Source: SSF53 sp036170535
GTDB taxonomy: Bacteria > Spirochaetota > Leptospiria > Leptospirales > Leptonemataceae
Reading direction: 5' to 3'
Assembly (NCBI GenBank): GCA_036170535.1
Contig: JAVHPJ010000224.1
Span: 1 to 64,000 of the forward strand
Length of the DNA stretch: 64,000 nucleotides
Shown: positions 48,711 through 60,178 of the stretch, in pieces
How positions within the stretch are numbered: the first letter of the stretch is position 1
Layout: the number at the start of each line of letters is the position of its first letter
Made by a program: the position numbers and the translations under genes
Notes under the pieces: generated by a model
Databases searched by the model: none
Told to the model about the DNA's origin: nothing
Seen by the model: only the letters and a program-made list of their open reading frames with translations

Positions 48711-48891
48711 TTCGAAGCCCGAGGTTCTCTGCGGTTCGGCTGGCGACAGCCTGACCCTCGAAACCTGATTTCGACGGGGGCTCTGTCAATTACTAAAACC
48801 CAAAGCCGGGCCAAAAGGACCGGCCGGGATTCCAACCGGACCGCTTGCGTTTGTACTTGTTCGGCCAATCGCCCGTCGGCAACTGGAATCC

Positions 48892-50862
<1,971 letters not shown>

Positions 50863-50976
50863 GCGACTCGCCCGGTAGGGAAAAAGTTTCGCCGTTTCCG
50901 TCGCGAATGCTTTTCATGCGGGAAACCGGAATCAGCGGGGGCTTTCGCCGCCGCGGTTATTTCGCGTGCGATTTGC

Positions 50977-53900
50977 ATGGAATTGTCACTGCTTATAGCG
51001 ATTTTTGCGCCCCTGCTCGGCGCCGCGCTTACGCTTGCGTGGGGCGCGCGCCTGCGCGACGCCATCGGCTATTTTGCCGCGCTGTTCCCGCTCGTTTCGT
51101 TTGCGTTGCTTGCGTACGTCGGCTTCGAGTTGCAGTCCGCGCAGGCCCGCAGCGTTTTTTACATTCCGTGGATTCCTGCTTTTGGCCTGAGCCTGAGCTT
51201 GATCGTCGACGGTTTTTCCCTGTTTTTTGCGCTGCTCGTGTCCGGAATGGGCGCGCTCACTTACGTATACGCCGCCGGTTACATGGGCGCGCAGTATGCG
51301 GAGCGGCCGCGTTTCTATGCGTACCTTCTTATATTTACCAGCGCGATGCTCGGGGCCGTGCTGGCCGGCAATCTGCTCGCATTGTTCGTATTCTGGGAAC
51401 TGACCGGCGTCGCATCGTTTCTGCTGATTGGATTTCAGTACGAAACGGAAAAAGGACGCAAGGGCGCGCGCATGGCGCTCATTGTAACCTTTGTTGCAGG
51501 CTTGTTTCTGTTAACGGGGCTGATTGTTCTGGGCGGTCTCGCCGGGTCTTACGAACTGACGGCATTGTTCGCCCTGGACCTGCGCGAGCTGGCGGGCGAA
51601 CGGGGCGTCCTGCTGAACGCAGCTCTGGTTTGCATTCTGATCGGCGCGGCGGGCAAATCGGCCCAGTTTCCCCTGCATTTCTGGCTGCCGAATGCGATGG
51701 CGGCGCCGGCGCCGGTCAGCGCTTACCTGCATTCCGCCACAATGGTGAAGCTCGGCGTGTTTCTCATTGGTCGGCTCTTTCCCATTTATGAAGACGAGCG
51801 CTGGTTCAGCGATGCGCTGGTCGCGCTGGGCTTTACGACTTTTCTGATCGGCGCGCTGGCGGCCTTTCTGGCTCATGAGATCAAGGCGATCCTCGCTTAT
51901 TCCACTGTGGCGCAGCTGGGCGTATTGATCGGCATGTACGGGCTGGCGCCCGCCGACGGTCCCCGCTACGATCTGCTGCACATTCTGAGTCACGCGCTGT
52001 ATAAGGGCGCGCTGTTTATGATCGCCGGCCTTATGGAAAAATTGGGCGGTCGCACGGATCTGCGTGAGGCCGGCGCAGCAGGCGCCAGGCATCCGCTGTT
52101 GTTAGCCCTGACCTTGCCGCCGCTCTTATCCATGGCCAGCGTCCCGGGTCTGCTCGGGTTTTTGAGCAAGGAATATGCGTTAAAAGACGCGCTGGCGAAG
52201 TTCCACGAAGATTCGTCGATCGGCGCGTTTGCGGTCGGCGCAATCTGGCTGGGCAGCGTCCTGACGGTCGCATTCACCGCGCGTTTTGTTTATGAATTTT
52301 ATTTTCGTCCGCCGGAGTCGGACTCCGCCGGAGTCGACGCCGCCCCCGGCGCAAAGAAGCTCGCGCCCCTTGCTCGCGCCGCATTGTTTTTTGCGCCCGG
52401 CGTTTTGTCGCTGGCTGTAGTTGTCGGCGGCGTATGGACGGCGCCGCTCAACCAGGGACTGCAAATCTTCAGCGTCCCCGACATGACAGCGCCGGCCTTT
52501 GCGGACGTCGTCCTGTGGCAGGGATTTAAGACGGAGCTGCTGCTGAGCCTGGCCGCGCTCGGCGCCGGCGTCGGACTTGCGTTCGCAGTGCGTCGTTGGA
52601 TTGGCCGCGCCGCCGCGCCGGCCTGGTTCGACCTGGCGCGGGCCTATGAGCGGGTCATGGACGCCACGCCGCGCGCCGCCGCGTGGATTACGCGCGCCCT
52701 GGCCGCCGATCGCCCGACGCTGTATTTGCCGATCATCCTGAGCTTCGCGGCCGGCCTGCTGGGCGTGATCCTCTGGCCCGCCTTGCAGCCGCGACTCGAA
52801 GCGGTCGCGTTGCTCGGGGCTTCCGGGGCGCCGATTGAGCTGACGCTGGCCTGGTTCACCGTTGCGCTGGCGTCCGTATTTGTTCTGGCGGTCGCCTTGT
52901 TGCGTCGCTGGACGTCGCAGATCATTGCGCTTTCCGTAATTGGATTTTTAACGACCTTTTATTTTGTGCTGTATCGCGCACCCGATCTGGCGCTCACGCA
53001 AATCCTGATTGAGACGGCCACGCTGCTGCTGGTGCTCCTCTTGCTCGCGCGTTTTCCAGAGCGCGTCGCGGAAAGCGAACGAGCGGCCCCGCGCAATCGG
53101 GGCGGGGCGGCGTTTCGGGCGACGCTTGCGCTTTTGGTCGGCGCGATCACATTCACGCTCTTTGTGGCGGGCGCCGGCGAACGCGCGGCGGAAAGCGCCG
53201 GCGACTATTATCTGCAAAACAGTCTCAGTCAGGCCGCCGCCGGCAACGCAGTGAATGCCATCCTCATCGATTTTCGCGGCTTTGATACGCTTTTTGAGGT
53301 CGCGGTCTTCCTCACGGCCGGTCTGGGCAGTCTGGGCCTGCTCATGCGTTACCGGCGGCCGGACGAAAAGCGCTCACAGGACCGAGCGCCGACGATGTCG
53401 CCGGGAGCGCGCGAGGCGCCTCCGGCCGGCGAAAGCGCCCGCATCGCCTCGCCGATTTACCGCGCCGCTGCGGCGCTCTTGTTTTTTCCCATTTTGATGT
53501 TCAGTCTGTATTTGTTATTACGCGGTCACAACTATCCGGGCGGCGGCTTTATCGCCGGTCTGCTTTCGGCGGTCGCGCTGATCCTGTTGAGTTTTGCGCG
53601 CGGGCTTGAGCAGTTTCATCGTATTCTGCCCTTTGACCCGATGCGTCTCGCGGCGGTCGGGCTGGTGTTAACGGCGGCTGTTTCGGTCGCGCCGGTTTTT
53701 TTTGGCGAAGCCTTTCTCAAACACTGGAATGGCTACGTCGATGCGCCCGGCCTGGGCAAAATCTTCGTCGGCACTCCGCTGCTTTTTGACGTGGGCGTGT
53801 ATCTGGCCGTATTGGGCGCGGTCGTAAAGATTCTGTTTACGCTGGCCAAGTCGGTGCGCGGTCTTACGGCGCTTGTGCTGGACGAGGAGCGCCTGTACGC

Positions 53901-54000
53901 CGCCGTGCACGAGACGCATATCGAAGCCGCAGCGGACGCCGCGGCGCCGCCGGGCGGGCGACGCGCGGACGGCCGGATCGGGGGAGGCGAAAGCGCATGA
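50977..54000 (+). CDS. mrpA: Mrp Na+/H+ antiporter subunit A (MrpA-MrpB fusion)
   Basis: 1007 residues, many TM helices. Residues about 1-780 form the NuoL-like MrpA proton/Na+ channel (FVFWELTGVASFLLIGFQ, HFWLPNAMAAPAPVSAYLHSATMVK in pieces, AYSTVAQLGVL) with the MrpA-specific C-terminal domain. After a soluble linker, about 825-950 is an MrpB domain (LLLRGHNYPGGGFIAGL). The A-B fusion explains the missing separate mrpB. Essential charged residues in helices 5 and 7 appear kept. First gene of the operon; its TGA overlaps the mrpC ATG. Confidence 0.93.
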   Translation: MELSLLIAIFAPLLGAALTLAWGARLRDAIGYFAALFPLVSFALLAYVGFELQSAQARSVFYIPWIPAFGLSLSLIVDGFSLFFALLVSGMGALTYVYAAGYMGAQYAERPRFYAYLLIFTSAMLGAVLAGNLLALFVFWELTGVASFLLIGFQYETEKGRKGARMALIVTFVAGLFLLTGLIVLGGLAGSYELTALFALDLRELAGERGVLLNAALVCILIGAAGKSAQFPLHFWLPNAMAAPAPVSAYLHSATMVKLGVFLIGRLFPIYEDERWFSDALVALGFTTFLIGALAAFLAHEIKAILAYSTVAQLGVLIGMYGLAPADGPRYDLLHILSHALYKGALFMIAGLMEKLGGRTDLREAGAAGARHPLLLALTLPPLLSMASVPGLLGFLSKEYALKDALAKFHEDSSIGAFAVGAIWLGSVLTVAFTARFVYEFYFRPPESDSAGVDAAPGAKKLAPLARAALFFAPGVLSLAVVVGGVWTAPLNQGLQIFSVPDMTAPAFADVVLWQGFKTELLLSLAALGAGVGLAFAVRRWIGRAAAPAWFDLARAYERVMDATPRAAAWITRALAADRPTLYLPIILSFAAGLLGVILWPALQPRLEAVALLGASGAPIELTLAWFTVALASVFVLAVALLRRWTSQIIALSVIGFLTTFYFVLYRAPDLALTQILIETATLLLVLLLLARFPERVAESERAAPRNRGGAAFRATLALLVGAITFTLFVAGAGERAAESAGDYYLQNSLSQAAAGNAVNAILIDFRGFDTLFEVAVFLTAGLGSLGLLMRYRRPDEKRSQDRAPTMSPGAREAPPAGESARIASPIYRAAAALLFFPILMFSLYLLLRGHNYPGGGFIAGLLSAVALILLSFARGLEQFHRILPFDPMRLAAVGLVLTAAVSVAPVFFGEAFLKHWNGYVDAPGLGKIFVGTPLLFDVGVYLAVLGAVVKILFTLAKSVRGLTALVLDEERLYAAVHETHIEAAADAAAPPGGRRADGRIGGGESA

Positions 54001-54353
54001 GTCTGGCGACCGCAGCGCTTGCGAGCGCGCTGATCAGCGGCGGCGTGTACCTGATTCTGAATCGGAGTTTTGCGCGCATACTGTTCGGCTTTGTGACGCT
54101 CTCGAATGGCGTGAATGTGTTTCTGTTGGGCATGTCCGGTTCCCCGGAAGGCAAGTCGGCGCCCATTCTCGGGGCGGGCGCGGTCATGAGCGTCGATCCC
54201 TTGCCGCAGGCGCTAATCCTGACGGCGATCGTAATCGGCTTCGGCGTCACCACTTATCTGGTCTTTTTGTTATACCGCATCTTCGTCGACCACGGAACTA
54301 CGGACGCCGGTCGTTTGTTTGCGTCCCGTGATCCCGCGGAGCGCGAACCATGA
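53997..54353 (+). CDS. mrpC: Mrp Na+/H+ antiporter subunit C
   Basis: 118 residues, three TM helices, homologous to NuoK: GGVYLILNRSFARILFGF and FLLGMSG followed by DPLPQALILTAIVIGFG, the MrpC/NuoK signature. The start and stop overlap the neighbouring mrpA and mrpD genes by four bases each, so stoichiometric production by translational coupling is likely. Confidence 0.93.
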   Translation: MSLATAALASALISGGVYLILNRSFARILFGFVTLSNGVNVFLLGMSGSPEGKSAPILGAGAVMSVDPLPQALILTAIVIGFGVTTYLVFLLYRIFVDHGTTDAGRLFASRDPAEREP

Positions 54354-55843
54354 GCGCCAACTGGACCGTCGCCCCGGTTTTCGCCCCTTTGCTGGCGGGG
54401 CTTCTGCTGCTCCTGCTCGGACGCGCGGGCGGCCTGCGGCGCGGCTTCGCGTTGGCGGCGGCCGCGCTGCAGACGGTTCTGGCCGCCGCTTTGCTGATCT
54501 ACGCCTTGCGCTCCGGCGGCCTCTCGCTTGCGCTCGGCGGATGGTCCGCGCCCTACGGCATCATTCTCGTGCTTGATCCCCTGGCGGCGATCATGGCGCT
54601 GCTCGCCGCGATCATCACCCTGGCGTCGCTCGCGTTTGGTTTTCTCACCGGCTCGGCGGAGCGGGAGCACCCGCTGCGTCTGCCGCTCGTGATGTTTCTG
54701 GCGTCCGGCATCAATCTCGCGTTTATCACCGGCGACTTGTTCAATCTGTTTGTGGCCTTTGAGGTGATGTTGCTCGCCTCCTATTCACTGCTTACTCTGG
54801 AGTCGGACGATTACGAGGTGAAACATGCGTTTCCCTACGTTGCGGTGAACATGACCGGCAGCGCGCTCTTTCTGCTGGCGTCCGGCTTCGCCTATGGCGC
54901 GTTTGGCACCCTGAATCTGGCCGAGCTGGGCGCGCGCATGGCGGCGAATCCCGCCGATCCGCGCGTTTCCGCGCTCGCCGGCTTGCTGCTTGTGGTCTTT
55001 GGCATCAAGGCGGGGATGTTCCCGCTTTACTACTGGCTGCCCAACAGTTATCCCACGTTGCCCGGCGCGCTCGCGGCGCTGTACTCGGGCCTGCTGACAA
55101 AAGTCGGCGTGTATGTCCTGATTCGCATGACCACGTCTGTATTTCCGCACGAACTCGTCTGGCTGCATCAGGCGCTCGCCTGGCTGGCTGCGGCCACGAT
55201 GTTGTTCGGCGTGCTGGGCGCAGTTTCCCGCACCGGGATGCGCGGGGTGCTTTCGTTTCACATTATCAGTCAGATCGGTTTTATGATCCTTGCGCTCGGA
55301 TTGTTTACGCCGCTGGCGATTGCGGCGGCGATTTTTTACGTCATTCATCATATCGTGGTGAAGGCGACGCTCTTTCTCACCGCCAGCATCGTCTCCGCGC
55401 TGAACCGCACGGATGAGCTCGCCGGAATGGGGCGCATCTGGCGCGTTGCGCCCTGGGCGGGCGCGGCCTTTTTGCTGCAGGCGCTGAGTCTGGCCGGCTT
55501 GCCGCCGCTTTCGGGTTTCTGGGGCAAATATTTAATTCTGGTTGAGGCGCTGCGTCTTGAGGCTTTCGCGCTGGCGCTCGCCGCGCTTGTCGCGTCGGCG
55601 CTTACGTTGTTCAGCATGCTCAAAATCTGGAATGCCGCGTTTTTTGGCGAGCGCGAGCCGGCCGAGCTGCGTACGGGCGACGCTCGCTGGCGCGGCATGA
55701 CCTGGATCGCCGGCGCGCTTACCGCCCTGTCGCTTGCCATTGGCCTGGGCGCCGGACCGGTGTTCGATGTCGCGCGCGCCGCGGCCGAACAGAGCCTGGA
55801 TCGCGGCGCCTACTGGCGCCTGTCAAACGGAGGCGCGCCGTGA
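54350..55843 (+). CDS. mrpD: Mrp Na+/H+ antiporter subunit D
   Basis: 497 residues with about 14 TM helices, homologous to NuoM/NuoN. FVAFEVMLLASYSLLTLE carries the conserved TM5 Glu, and FPLYYWLPNSYPTLPGALAALYSGLLTKVG (read in pieces) carries the TM7-8 Lys. Its ATG overlaps the mrpC stop. Confidence 0.93.
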   Translation: MSANWTVAPVFAPLLAGLLLLLLGRAGGLRRGFALAAAALQTVLAAALLIYALRSGGLSLALGGWSAPYGIILVLDPLAAIMALLAAIITLASLAFGFLTGSAEREHPLRLPLVMFLASGINLAFITGDLFNLFVAFEVMLLASYSLLTLESDDYEVKHAFPYVAVNMTGSALFLLASGFAYGAFGTLNLAELGARMAANPADPRVSALAGLLLVVFGIKAGMFPLYYWLPNSYPTLPGALAALYSGLLTKVGVYVLIRMTTSVFPHELVWLHQALAWLAAATMLFGVLGAVSRTGMRGVLSFHIISQIGFMILALGLFTPLAIAAAIFYVIHHIVVKATLFLTASIVSALNRTDELAGMGRIWRVAPWAGAAFLLQALSLAGLPPLSGFWGKYLILVEALRLEAFALALAALVASALTLFSMLKIWNAAFFGEREPAELRTGDARWRGMTWIAGALTALSLAIGLGAGPVFDVARAAAEQSLDRGAYWRLSNGGAP

Positions 55844-56346
55844 TTTCGCTTGTGATACATCTGGCGGTTGCGTGCCTCTGGCTCTTTCTGGCGGAGTCGC
55901 CCGCCTTGAGCGATTTTGTGATCGGCCTGGCGCTTGGTTTTATTTTGCTCATGATCCTGCCGGATGCGCTGGGCTCGCGGGAATACGTGCGGCGCAGCCT
56001 GGCGCTGCTGCGCTTCACGGGCGGTTTCGCCTTCGAGTTTCTGAAGGCGAATATGGACGTCGCCCGGATTGTGCTGACCCGTCCGGCGGGCGCCATTCGC
56101 GCGGGATTTTTCCTCTACGACGTGCGAGAGCTCACCCAACTGGAAACGCTGATCCTCGCGCACCTGATCTCGCTGACGCCCGGTTCAACCAGCGTGGAAA
56201 TTGACGAAGACCGCGGGCAAATTCTGGTGCACGCGTTGGAGCTGGAAGACGCCGCCCGGAATTGCGCCGCAATCGATGCGAGCTTGCGCCGTCCGCTGCT
56301 GGCCGTTACTCGTTCCGCTCCAGCGCCGGCCGGAGGGACCTCATGA
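55840..56346 (+). CDS. mrpE: Mrp Na+/H+ antiporter subunit E
   Basis: A 168-residue membrane-anchored subunit with two or three TM helices at the N terminus and a soluble C-terminal domain (LILAHLISLTPGSTSVEID, then VHALELED). It starts with GTG inside the mrpD stop (GTGA), with GGAG seven bases upstream. Typical size. Confidence 0.9.
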   Translation: MISLVIHLAVACLWLFLAESPALSDFVIGLALGFILLMILPDALGSREYVRRSLALLRFTGGFAFEFLKANMDVARIVLTRPAGAIRAGFFLYDVRELTQLETLILAHLISLTPGSTSVEIDEDRGQILVHALELEDAARNCAAIDASLRRPLLAVTRSAPAPAGGTS

Positions 56347-56675
56347 TGAACGCCTTAGCGCTCGCCGGCGTCGGGCTCGTAATGCTCGCCGCGCTGTTTT
56401 CCGTGTATCGTCTGGTGCGGGGGCCGGATGCGCCCAATCGTATTCTCGCCTTTGAAGGCGTAGCCAGTTGCGCGGTCGCGCTTACCGCCGGGTTGTCGTT
56501 TTTGTGGGCGGACGACGTGTATCTCGAACTGATACTCGTCATAGGCGCCCTGGGTTTCTCGGGCGCCATGGCCTTCACGCTTTATCTCAGCCGCGCGCCG
56601 GCGGACGAAGCGGCGAACGCTGCGCCCCGCCCGCAGTCCGGGTCCGATACGGGAGGTTCCAATGCAGGGAAGTGA
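56343..56675 (+). CDS. mrpF: Mrp Na+/H+ antiporter subunit F
   Basis: A 110-residue, three-TM protein: VYRLVRGPDAPNRILAFEGV and DDVYLELILVIGALGFSGAMAF match MrpF. The start is ATG 56343, overlapping the mrpE stop; the adjacent ATG 56346 is also possible. The frame is open upstream to 56262 inside mrpE but that part is not MrpF-like. A short Ala/Pro-rich tail follows the last TM. Confidence 0.9.
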   Translation: MMNALALAGVGLVMLAALFSVYRLVRGPDAPNRILAFEGVASCAVALTAGLSFLWADDVYLELILVIGALGFSGAMAFTLYLSRAPADEAANAAPRPQSGSDTGGSNAGK

Positions 56676-56964
56676 GTGGCGTGAACTCCTGGCGGGACTC
56701 AGCTTTTTTCTGGGGGCGCTGGTATTCTTGTTGGGCAGCCTGGGCCTGGCGCGCCTGCCGGATCTCTATGCGCGGTCTCACGCGCTCGGCAAGAGCCTGA
56801 CTCTGGGCCTGGCCCTTTTGCTCCTGGCGCTGTGGCTGCATCCGCAAATCCAGGCCAGCGGCCTGAAAATCGCCGCCGCGATTATTTTTCAGTTTATCGC
56901 CATGCCCGTCGCCTCGCACCTGCTCATGCAGGCGGCTCGCCGTCGCGAAATCCGCAAGCCATGA
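56662..56964 (+). CDS. mrpG: Mrp Na+/H+ antiporter subunit G
   Basis: A 100-residue, three-TM protein with the MrpG signature LARLPDLYARSHALGKSLTLG. GGGAGG precedes the ATG at good distance, inside the last codons of mrpF (14-bp overlap). Its stop overlaps the sbtA start (ATGA), which ties the transporter gene to this operon. Confidence 0.92.
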   Translation: MQGSEWRELLAGLSFFLGALVFLLGSLGLARLPDLYARSHALGKSLTLGLALLLLALWLHPQIQASGLKIAAAIIFQFIAMPVASHLLMQAARRREIRKP

Positions 56965-57962
56965 ATCCGGAACTAATCTTCTCCAATTTACTGAGCCCGC
57001 CGATCCTGTTCTTTTTCGTCGGCGCTCTGGCGGCGCTGGTCAAGTCGGACCTCGAATTTCCGCAGCCGCTGCCGAAGTTGTTTTCGCTGTACCTGTTGCT
57101 GGCGATCGGCTTTAAAGGCGGCGCCGCGGCGGCCGCCCAGGGCCTGAACCTTACGCTGATCCTGGCGCTTGGCGCCGCCGTCGCCCTCTCAATTTTGATA
57201 CCGCTCTACAGTTATTTCGTGCTGCGCCTGCGCTTCGACGTTTATAACGCTGCGGGCGTAGCCGCGGCCTACGGTTCGATCAGCGCGGTTACATTTATTA
57301 CTGCGATATCGTTTCTCGAAAGCGCCGGCCTGCAATACGGCGGCTACATGGTCACCGCCATGGCGCTGATGGAGGCCCCCGCAATCATTATTGCGGTCTA
57401 TCTGGCCGGGCGCTTTGGCGAAAAAGACGAACCGGCCCCCGCCGCCGGCGGCGCCGCGCATATTGTCAAAGACGCCTTTTTGAACGGATCCGTGTTTCTG
57501 CTGCTGGCCAGCCTGGCGGTAGGGGCGCTGGCAAAACCCGCCGGCGCCGCCGCGCTCAAACCCTTTACCCAGGATATTTTCTACGGCGTGTTGTGTCTGT
57601 TCTTGTTGGATATGGGCCTGGTTGCGGCGCGGCGTTTAAGCGCCTTGCGCGCCGCCGGCGCCTTTGCGGTGGGTTTCGGCTTGCTGGCGCCCTTGGTGAA
57701 CGCCAGCATCGGCATTGCGTTTGCGCTCTTGTTGCGCGCACTCGGCGGCCAGGACGGTTTTCCCATCGGCAACGCCTTGTTATTGACGACGCTGGCGGCC
57801 AGCGCCTCGTATATCGCCGTGCCGGCGGCCTTGCGCCTGGCGATGCCGCGCGCCAATCCCGGCCTCTACGTGCCCATGTCGCTGGCGATTACGTTCCCGT
57901 TTAACATAATTCTCGGGATTCCTCTATATTACAATGTCCTGCTTGCCCTGGGCTTTGCGTGA
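56961..57962 (+). CDS. sbtA: SbtA-type sodium-dependent bicarbonate transporter
   Basis: A 333-residue membrane protein with about ten TM helices of the SbtA (DUF897) family: SPPILFFFVGALAALVKSDL at the N terminus, LLAIGFKGG, AAAYGSISAVTFITA and MALMEAPAIIIAVYL. The family imports HCO3- with Na+. The ATG at 56961 overlaps the mrpG stop, so it is read from the Mrp message. No sbtB-like PII gene is adjacent. Na+ ejected by Mrp would be returned through SbtA with bicarbonate. Confidence 0.87.
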   Translation: MNPELIFSNLLSPPILFFFVGALAALVKSDLEFPQPLPKLFSLYLLLAIGFKGGAAAAAQGLNLTLILALGAAVALSILIPLYSYFVLRLRFDVYNAAGVAAAYGSISAVTFITAISFLESAGLQYGGYMVTAMALMEAPAIIIAVYLAGRFGEKDEPAPAAGGAAHIVKDAFLNGSVFLLLASLAVGALAKPAGAAALKPFTQDIFYGVLCLFLLDMGLVAARRLSALRAAGAFAVGFGLLAPLVNASIGIAFALLLRALGGQDGFPIGNALLLTTLAASASYIAVPAALRLAMPRANPGLYVPMSLAITFPFNIILGIPLYYNVLLALGFA

Positions 57963-58041
57963 ATGACTCAGGGGGTGCAGGATTCCGGCAGCCGGAACGC
58001 CGTCGGTCGGACCGCTCCGCATTGTTTTTTTACCTTGCAGA

Positions 58042-58070
58042 TTGACGAAACTCGGGACTATGTTTATCTA
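58042..58070 (+). promoter_or_regulatory. htpX: Sigma-70-type promoter for htpX
   Basis: TTGACG (58042-58047), a 17-bp spacer, then TATCTA (58065-58070), about 30 bp before the htpX ATG at 58100. GGAG (58089-58092) provides the ribosome-binding site. The preceding 57963-58030 stretch has small GC hairpins and a run of seven T that may terminate the mrp-sbtA message. Confidence 0.55.
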
Positions 58071-58099
58071 TACGACAATCTTTCTTTTGGAGACCATCC

Positions 58100-58999
58100 A
58101 TGGCCGTCGCTAAGCGGTTATTCTTCTTTTTTCTGACCAATATTCTGGTGGTTGCGACCATCAGCATTGTCACCAGCGTGTTCGGTCTCAACCGGTACCT
58201 GAGCGCCAGCGGGATCAACTACACCGCGTTGATGCTCTTCTGTCTGGTCTGGGGTATGGGCGGCGCGTTCATTTCGCTGCTCCTCTCCAAGACGATGGTG
58301 AAATGGAGCATGGGCGTTCAGATCATCGATCCGAACACCCGCGATCCGAATCTGCGCCCTCTGGTGGACCGCGTACATCGCCTCGCGCGTTCGGCCGGAA
58401 TCGATAAGATGCCGGAAGTTGGCGTCTATGAAAGCCCGGAACTGAACGCCTTTGCAACCGGTCCCACTCGGAACAATTCTCTGGTGGCCGTCTCCACGGG
58501 ACTCCTGCATGGCATGAGCGAAGCGGAAGTGGAAGGCGTGCTGGGCCACGAGGTCGCGCACGTCGCCAACGGCGACATGGTGACCATGACCCTGATCCAG
58601 GGCGTGGTGAACGCCTTCGCCATGTTCTTTGCGCGCATCATCGCGTTCGCCGTGTCCAATTTTGTTCGCGAAGAACTGGGCTGGATTGTGCGCTTTGTCG
58701 TAACCATCGTGCTGGACATCTTCTTCACGATCCTGGGCTCAATGGTCGTGGCCGCATTTTCGCGCTATCGCGAGTTCCGCGCCGACGCCGGCGGAGCAAA
58801 ATTGGCCGGTCGCGAAAAGATGATCGCAGCTCTCGAAGCGCTGCGCCGTCACGTGGATTTGAACAACCCGAACGAAGCGCCCGCCATGAACTCGATGAAA
58901 ATTTCGAGCAAGTCCGGCGGACTGCTGGCGCTGTTTTCGACGCACCCGCCGCTGGAAAAACGCATCCAGGCGCTGCGGAGCGGCTCGGCCATGCGCTGA
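58100..58999 (+). CDS. htpX: HtpX membrane metalloprotease
   Basis: A 299-residue M48B protease of the inner membrane that degrades damaged membrane proteins. Two N-terminal TM helices (about 8-28 and 42-62) are followed by the zinc motif GHEVAH (His150, Glu151, His154), two further TM segments (about 163-215), and SRYREFRADAGGA with the third ligand Glu. STHPPLEKRIQAL closes the domain. A clear promoter and GGAG site precede it. A strong terminator follows. Confidence 0.94.
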   Translation: MAVAKRLFFFFLTNILVVATISIVTSVFGLNRYLSASGINYTALMLFCLVWGMGGAFISLLLSKTMVKWSMGVQIIDPNTRDPNLRPLVDRVHRLARSAGIDKMPEVGVYESPELNAFATGPTRNNSLVAVSTGLLHGMSEAEVEGVLGHEVAHVANGDMVTMTLIQGVVNAFAMFFARIIAFAVSNFVREELGWIVRFVVTIVLDIFFTILGSMVVAAFSRYREFRADAGGAKLAGREKMIAALEALRRHVDLNNPNEAPAMNSMKISSKSGGLLALFSTHPPLEKRIQALRSGSAMR

Positions 59000-59028
59000 G
59001 TCTTCGAGCCGCGCAAATTCAAGCGTGC

Positions 59029-59062
59029 AAACCCCGGCGAGTTTCGCCGGGGTTTCTTTTTT
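59029..59062 (+). terminator. Intrinsic terminator of htpX
   Basis: Perfect 12-bp stem AAACCCCGGCGA (59029-59040) / TCGCCGGGGTTT (59044-59055) with a 3-nt loop, then CTTTTTT. A classic rho-independent terminator 30 nt after the htpX stop. Confidence 0.93.
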
Positions 59063-59163
59063 CCCGGCGCGGACGGCCCAGGCCGGAGGCGTACGCCCGC
59101 GGCTCTGGCCGACGCCAGACCGGCTTTTGCTTTACCGTGCAGCGTACCACCGCAGAGTGCGTT

Positions 59164-60141
59164 ATGCTGAAACGTCCTCGCAGAAATCGCCGCAGCGCCG
59201 CTTTGCGCGCCCTGACGCGAGAAAGCCTGGCGGCGACTGCGGATATGATTATGCCGCTGTTTGTTTTCGCCGGCGAAAACCGGCGCGAAGAAATCGCGTC
59301 TATGCCTGGCATTTTCCGGCAGAGCCTGGATGAAATCGTGCGCGAATGCCGCGCGCTCTACAAGCTGGGCGTGCCGGCCGTCGCGCTTTTTCCCGCGCTG
59401 GATGATTCAAAAAAGGACAAACGCGCCGCGGAATCCGCAAATCCCGACGGCCTGTATCCGCAAACGATTCGTGCGATCAAGGCGGCCGTTCCGGAACTCT
59501 GCGTCATCAGCGACGTCGCCATGGATCCCTACAGTTCCGACGGCCACGACGGATTGGTTGCGGAGAGCGGCGAGATTGAAAACGATCCGACCTTGCCGAT
59601 TCTCGCTGAAATGGCGCTCTGCCAGGCGCGGGCCGGCGCGGATCTGGTTGCGCCAAGCGATATGATGGACGGTCGCGTCGGTTATATTCGCCGGGCGCTC
59701 GACGCGGCGGGTTTTGAAAATACGGGCATCCTGGCCTACACGGCCAAATACGCGTCGGCATTCTACGGCCCCTTTCGCGACGCCCTCAACAGCGCGCCAA
59801 AAAAAGGCGACAAACAAACTTATCAGATGAATCCGGCGAACGTGCGCGAGGCGCGCATTGAGGCGGCGCTCGACGAAGCGGAAGGAGCGGACATCCTGAT
59901 GGTCAAGCCGGGGCTGCCGTACCTCGACGTGGTGGCGGCCCTGCGCGCCGCGAGCGATTTGCCGATTGCAGTCTACAATGTTTCCGGAGAGTACGCCATG
60001 TTGCGCGCGGCGGCGCAGAATGGCTGGCTGGACTATCGTCGATCCGTGACGGAAACGCTGACCGCCTTCAAACGCGCCGGAGCGGATATGATTCTCACGT
60101 ATCACGCGCGGGAATTTGCGGAGTGGAGCGCCGGATCCTGA
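59164..60141 (+). CDS. hemB: Delta-aminolevulinic acid dehydratase (porphobilinogen synthase)
   Basis: A 325-residue TIM-barrel enzyme joining two 5-aminolevulinate molecules into porphobilinogen for haem synthesis. Schiff-base lysines lie in YTAKYASAFYGPFRD and ILMVKPGLPYLD. The metal loop reads DVAMDPYSSDGHDG: acidic residues replace the Cys of zinc-type enzymes, so a Mg2+-type enzyme is expected. The start is ATG 59164 (MLKRPRRNRR), typical for the family; a GTG at 59137 is in frame but unlikely. Confidence 0.94.
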   Translation: MLKRPRRNRRSAALRALTRESLAATADMIMPLFVFAGENRREEIASMPGIFRQSLDEIVRECRALYKLGVPAVALFPALDDSKKDKRAAESANPDGLYPQTIRAIKAAVPELCVISDVAMDPYSSDGHDGLVAESGEIENDPTLPILAEMALCQARAGADLVAPSDMMDGRVGYIRRALDAAGFENTGILAYTAKYASAFYGPFRDALNSAPKKGDKQTYQMNPANVREARIEAALDEAEGADILMVKPGLPYLDVVAALRAASDLPIAVYNVSGEYAMLRAAAQNGWLDYRRSVTETLTAFKRAGADMILTYHAREFAEWSAGS

Positions 60142-60178
60142 CGCCGGCGGCAACCCGGGCGCCGACAGCCCGCACAGC

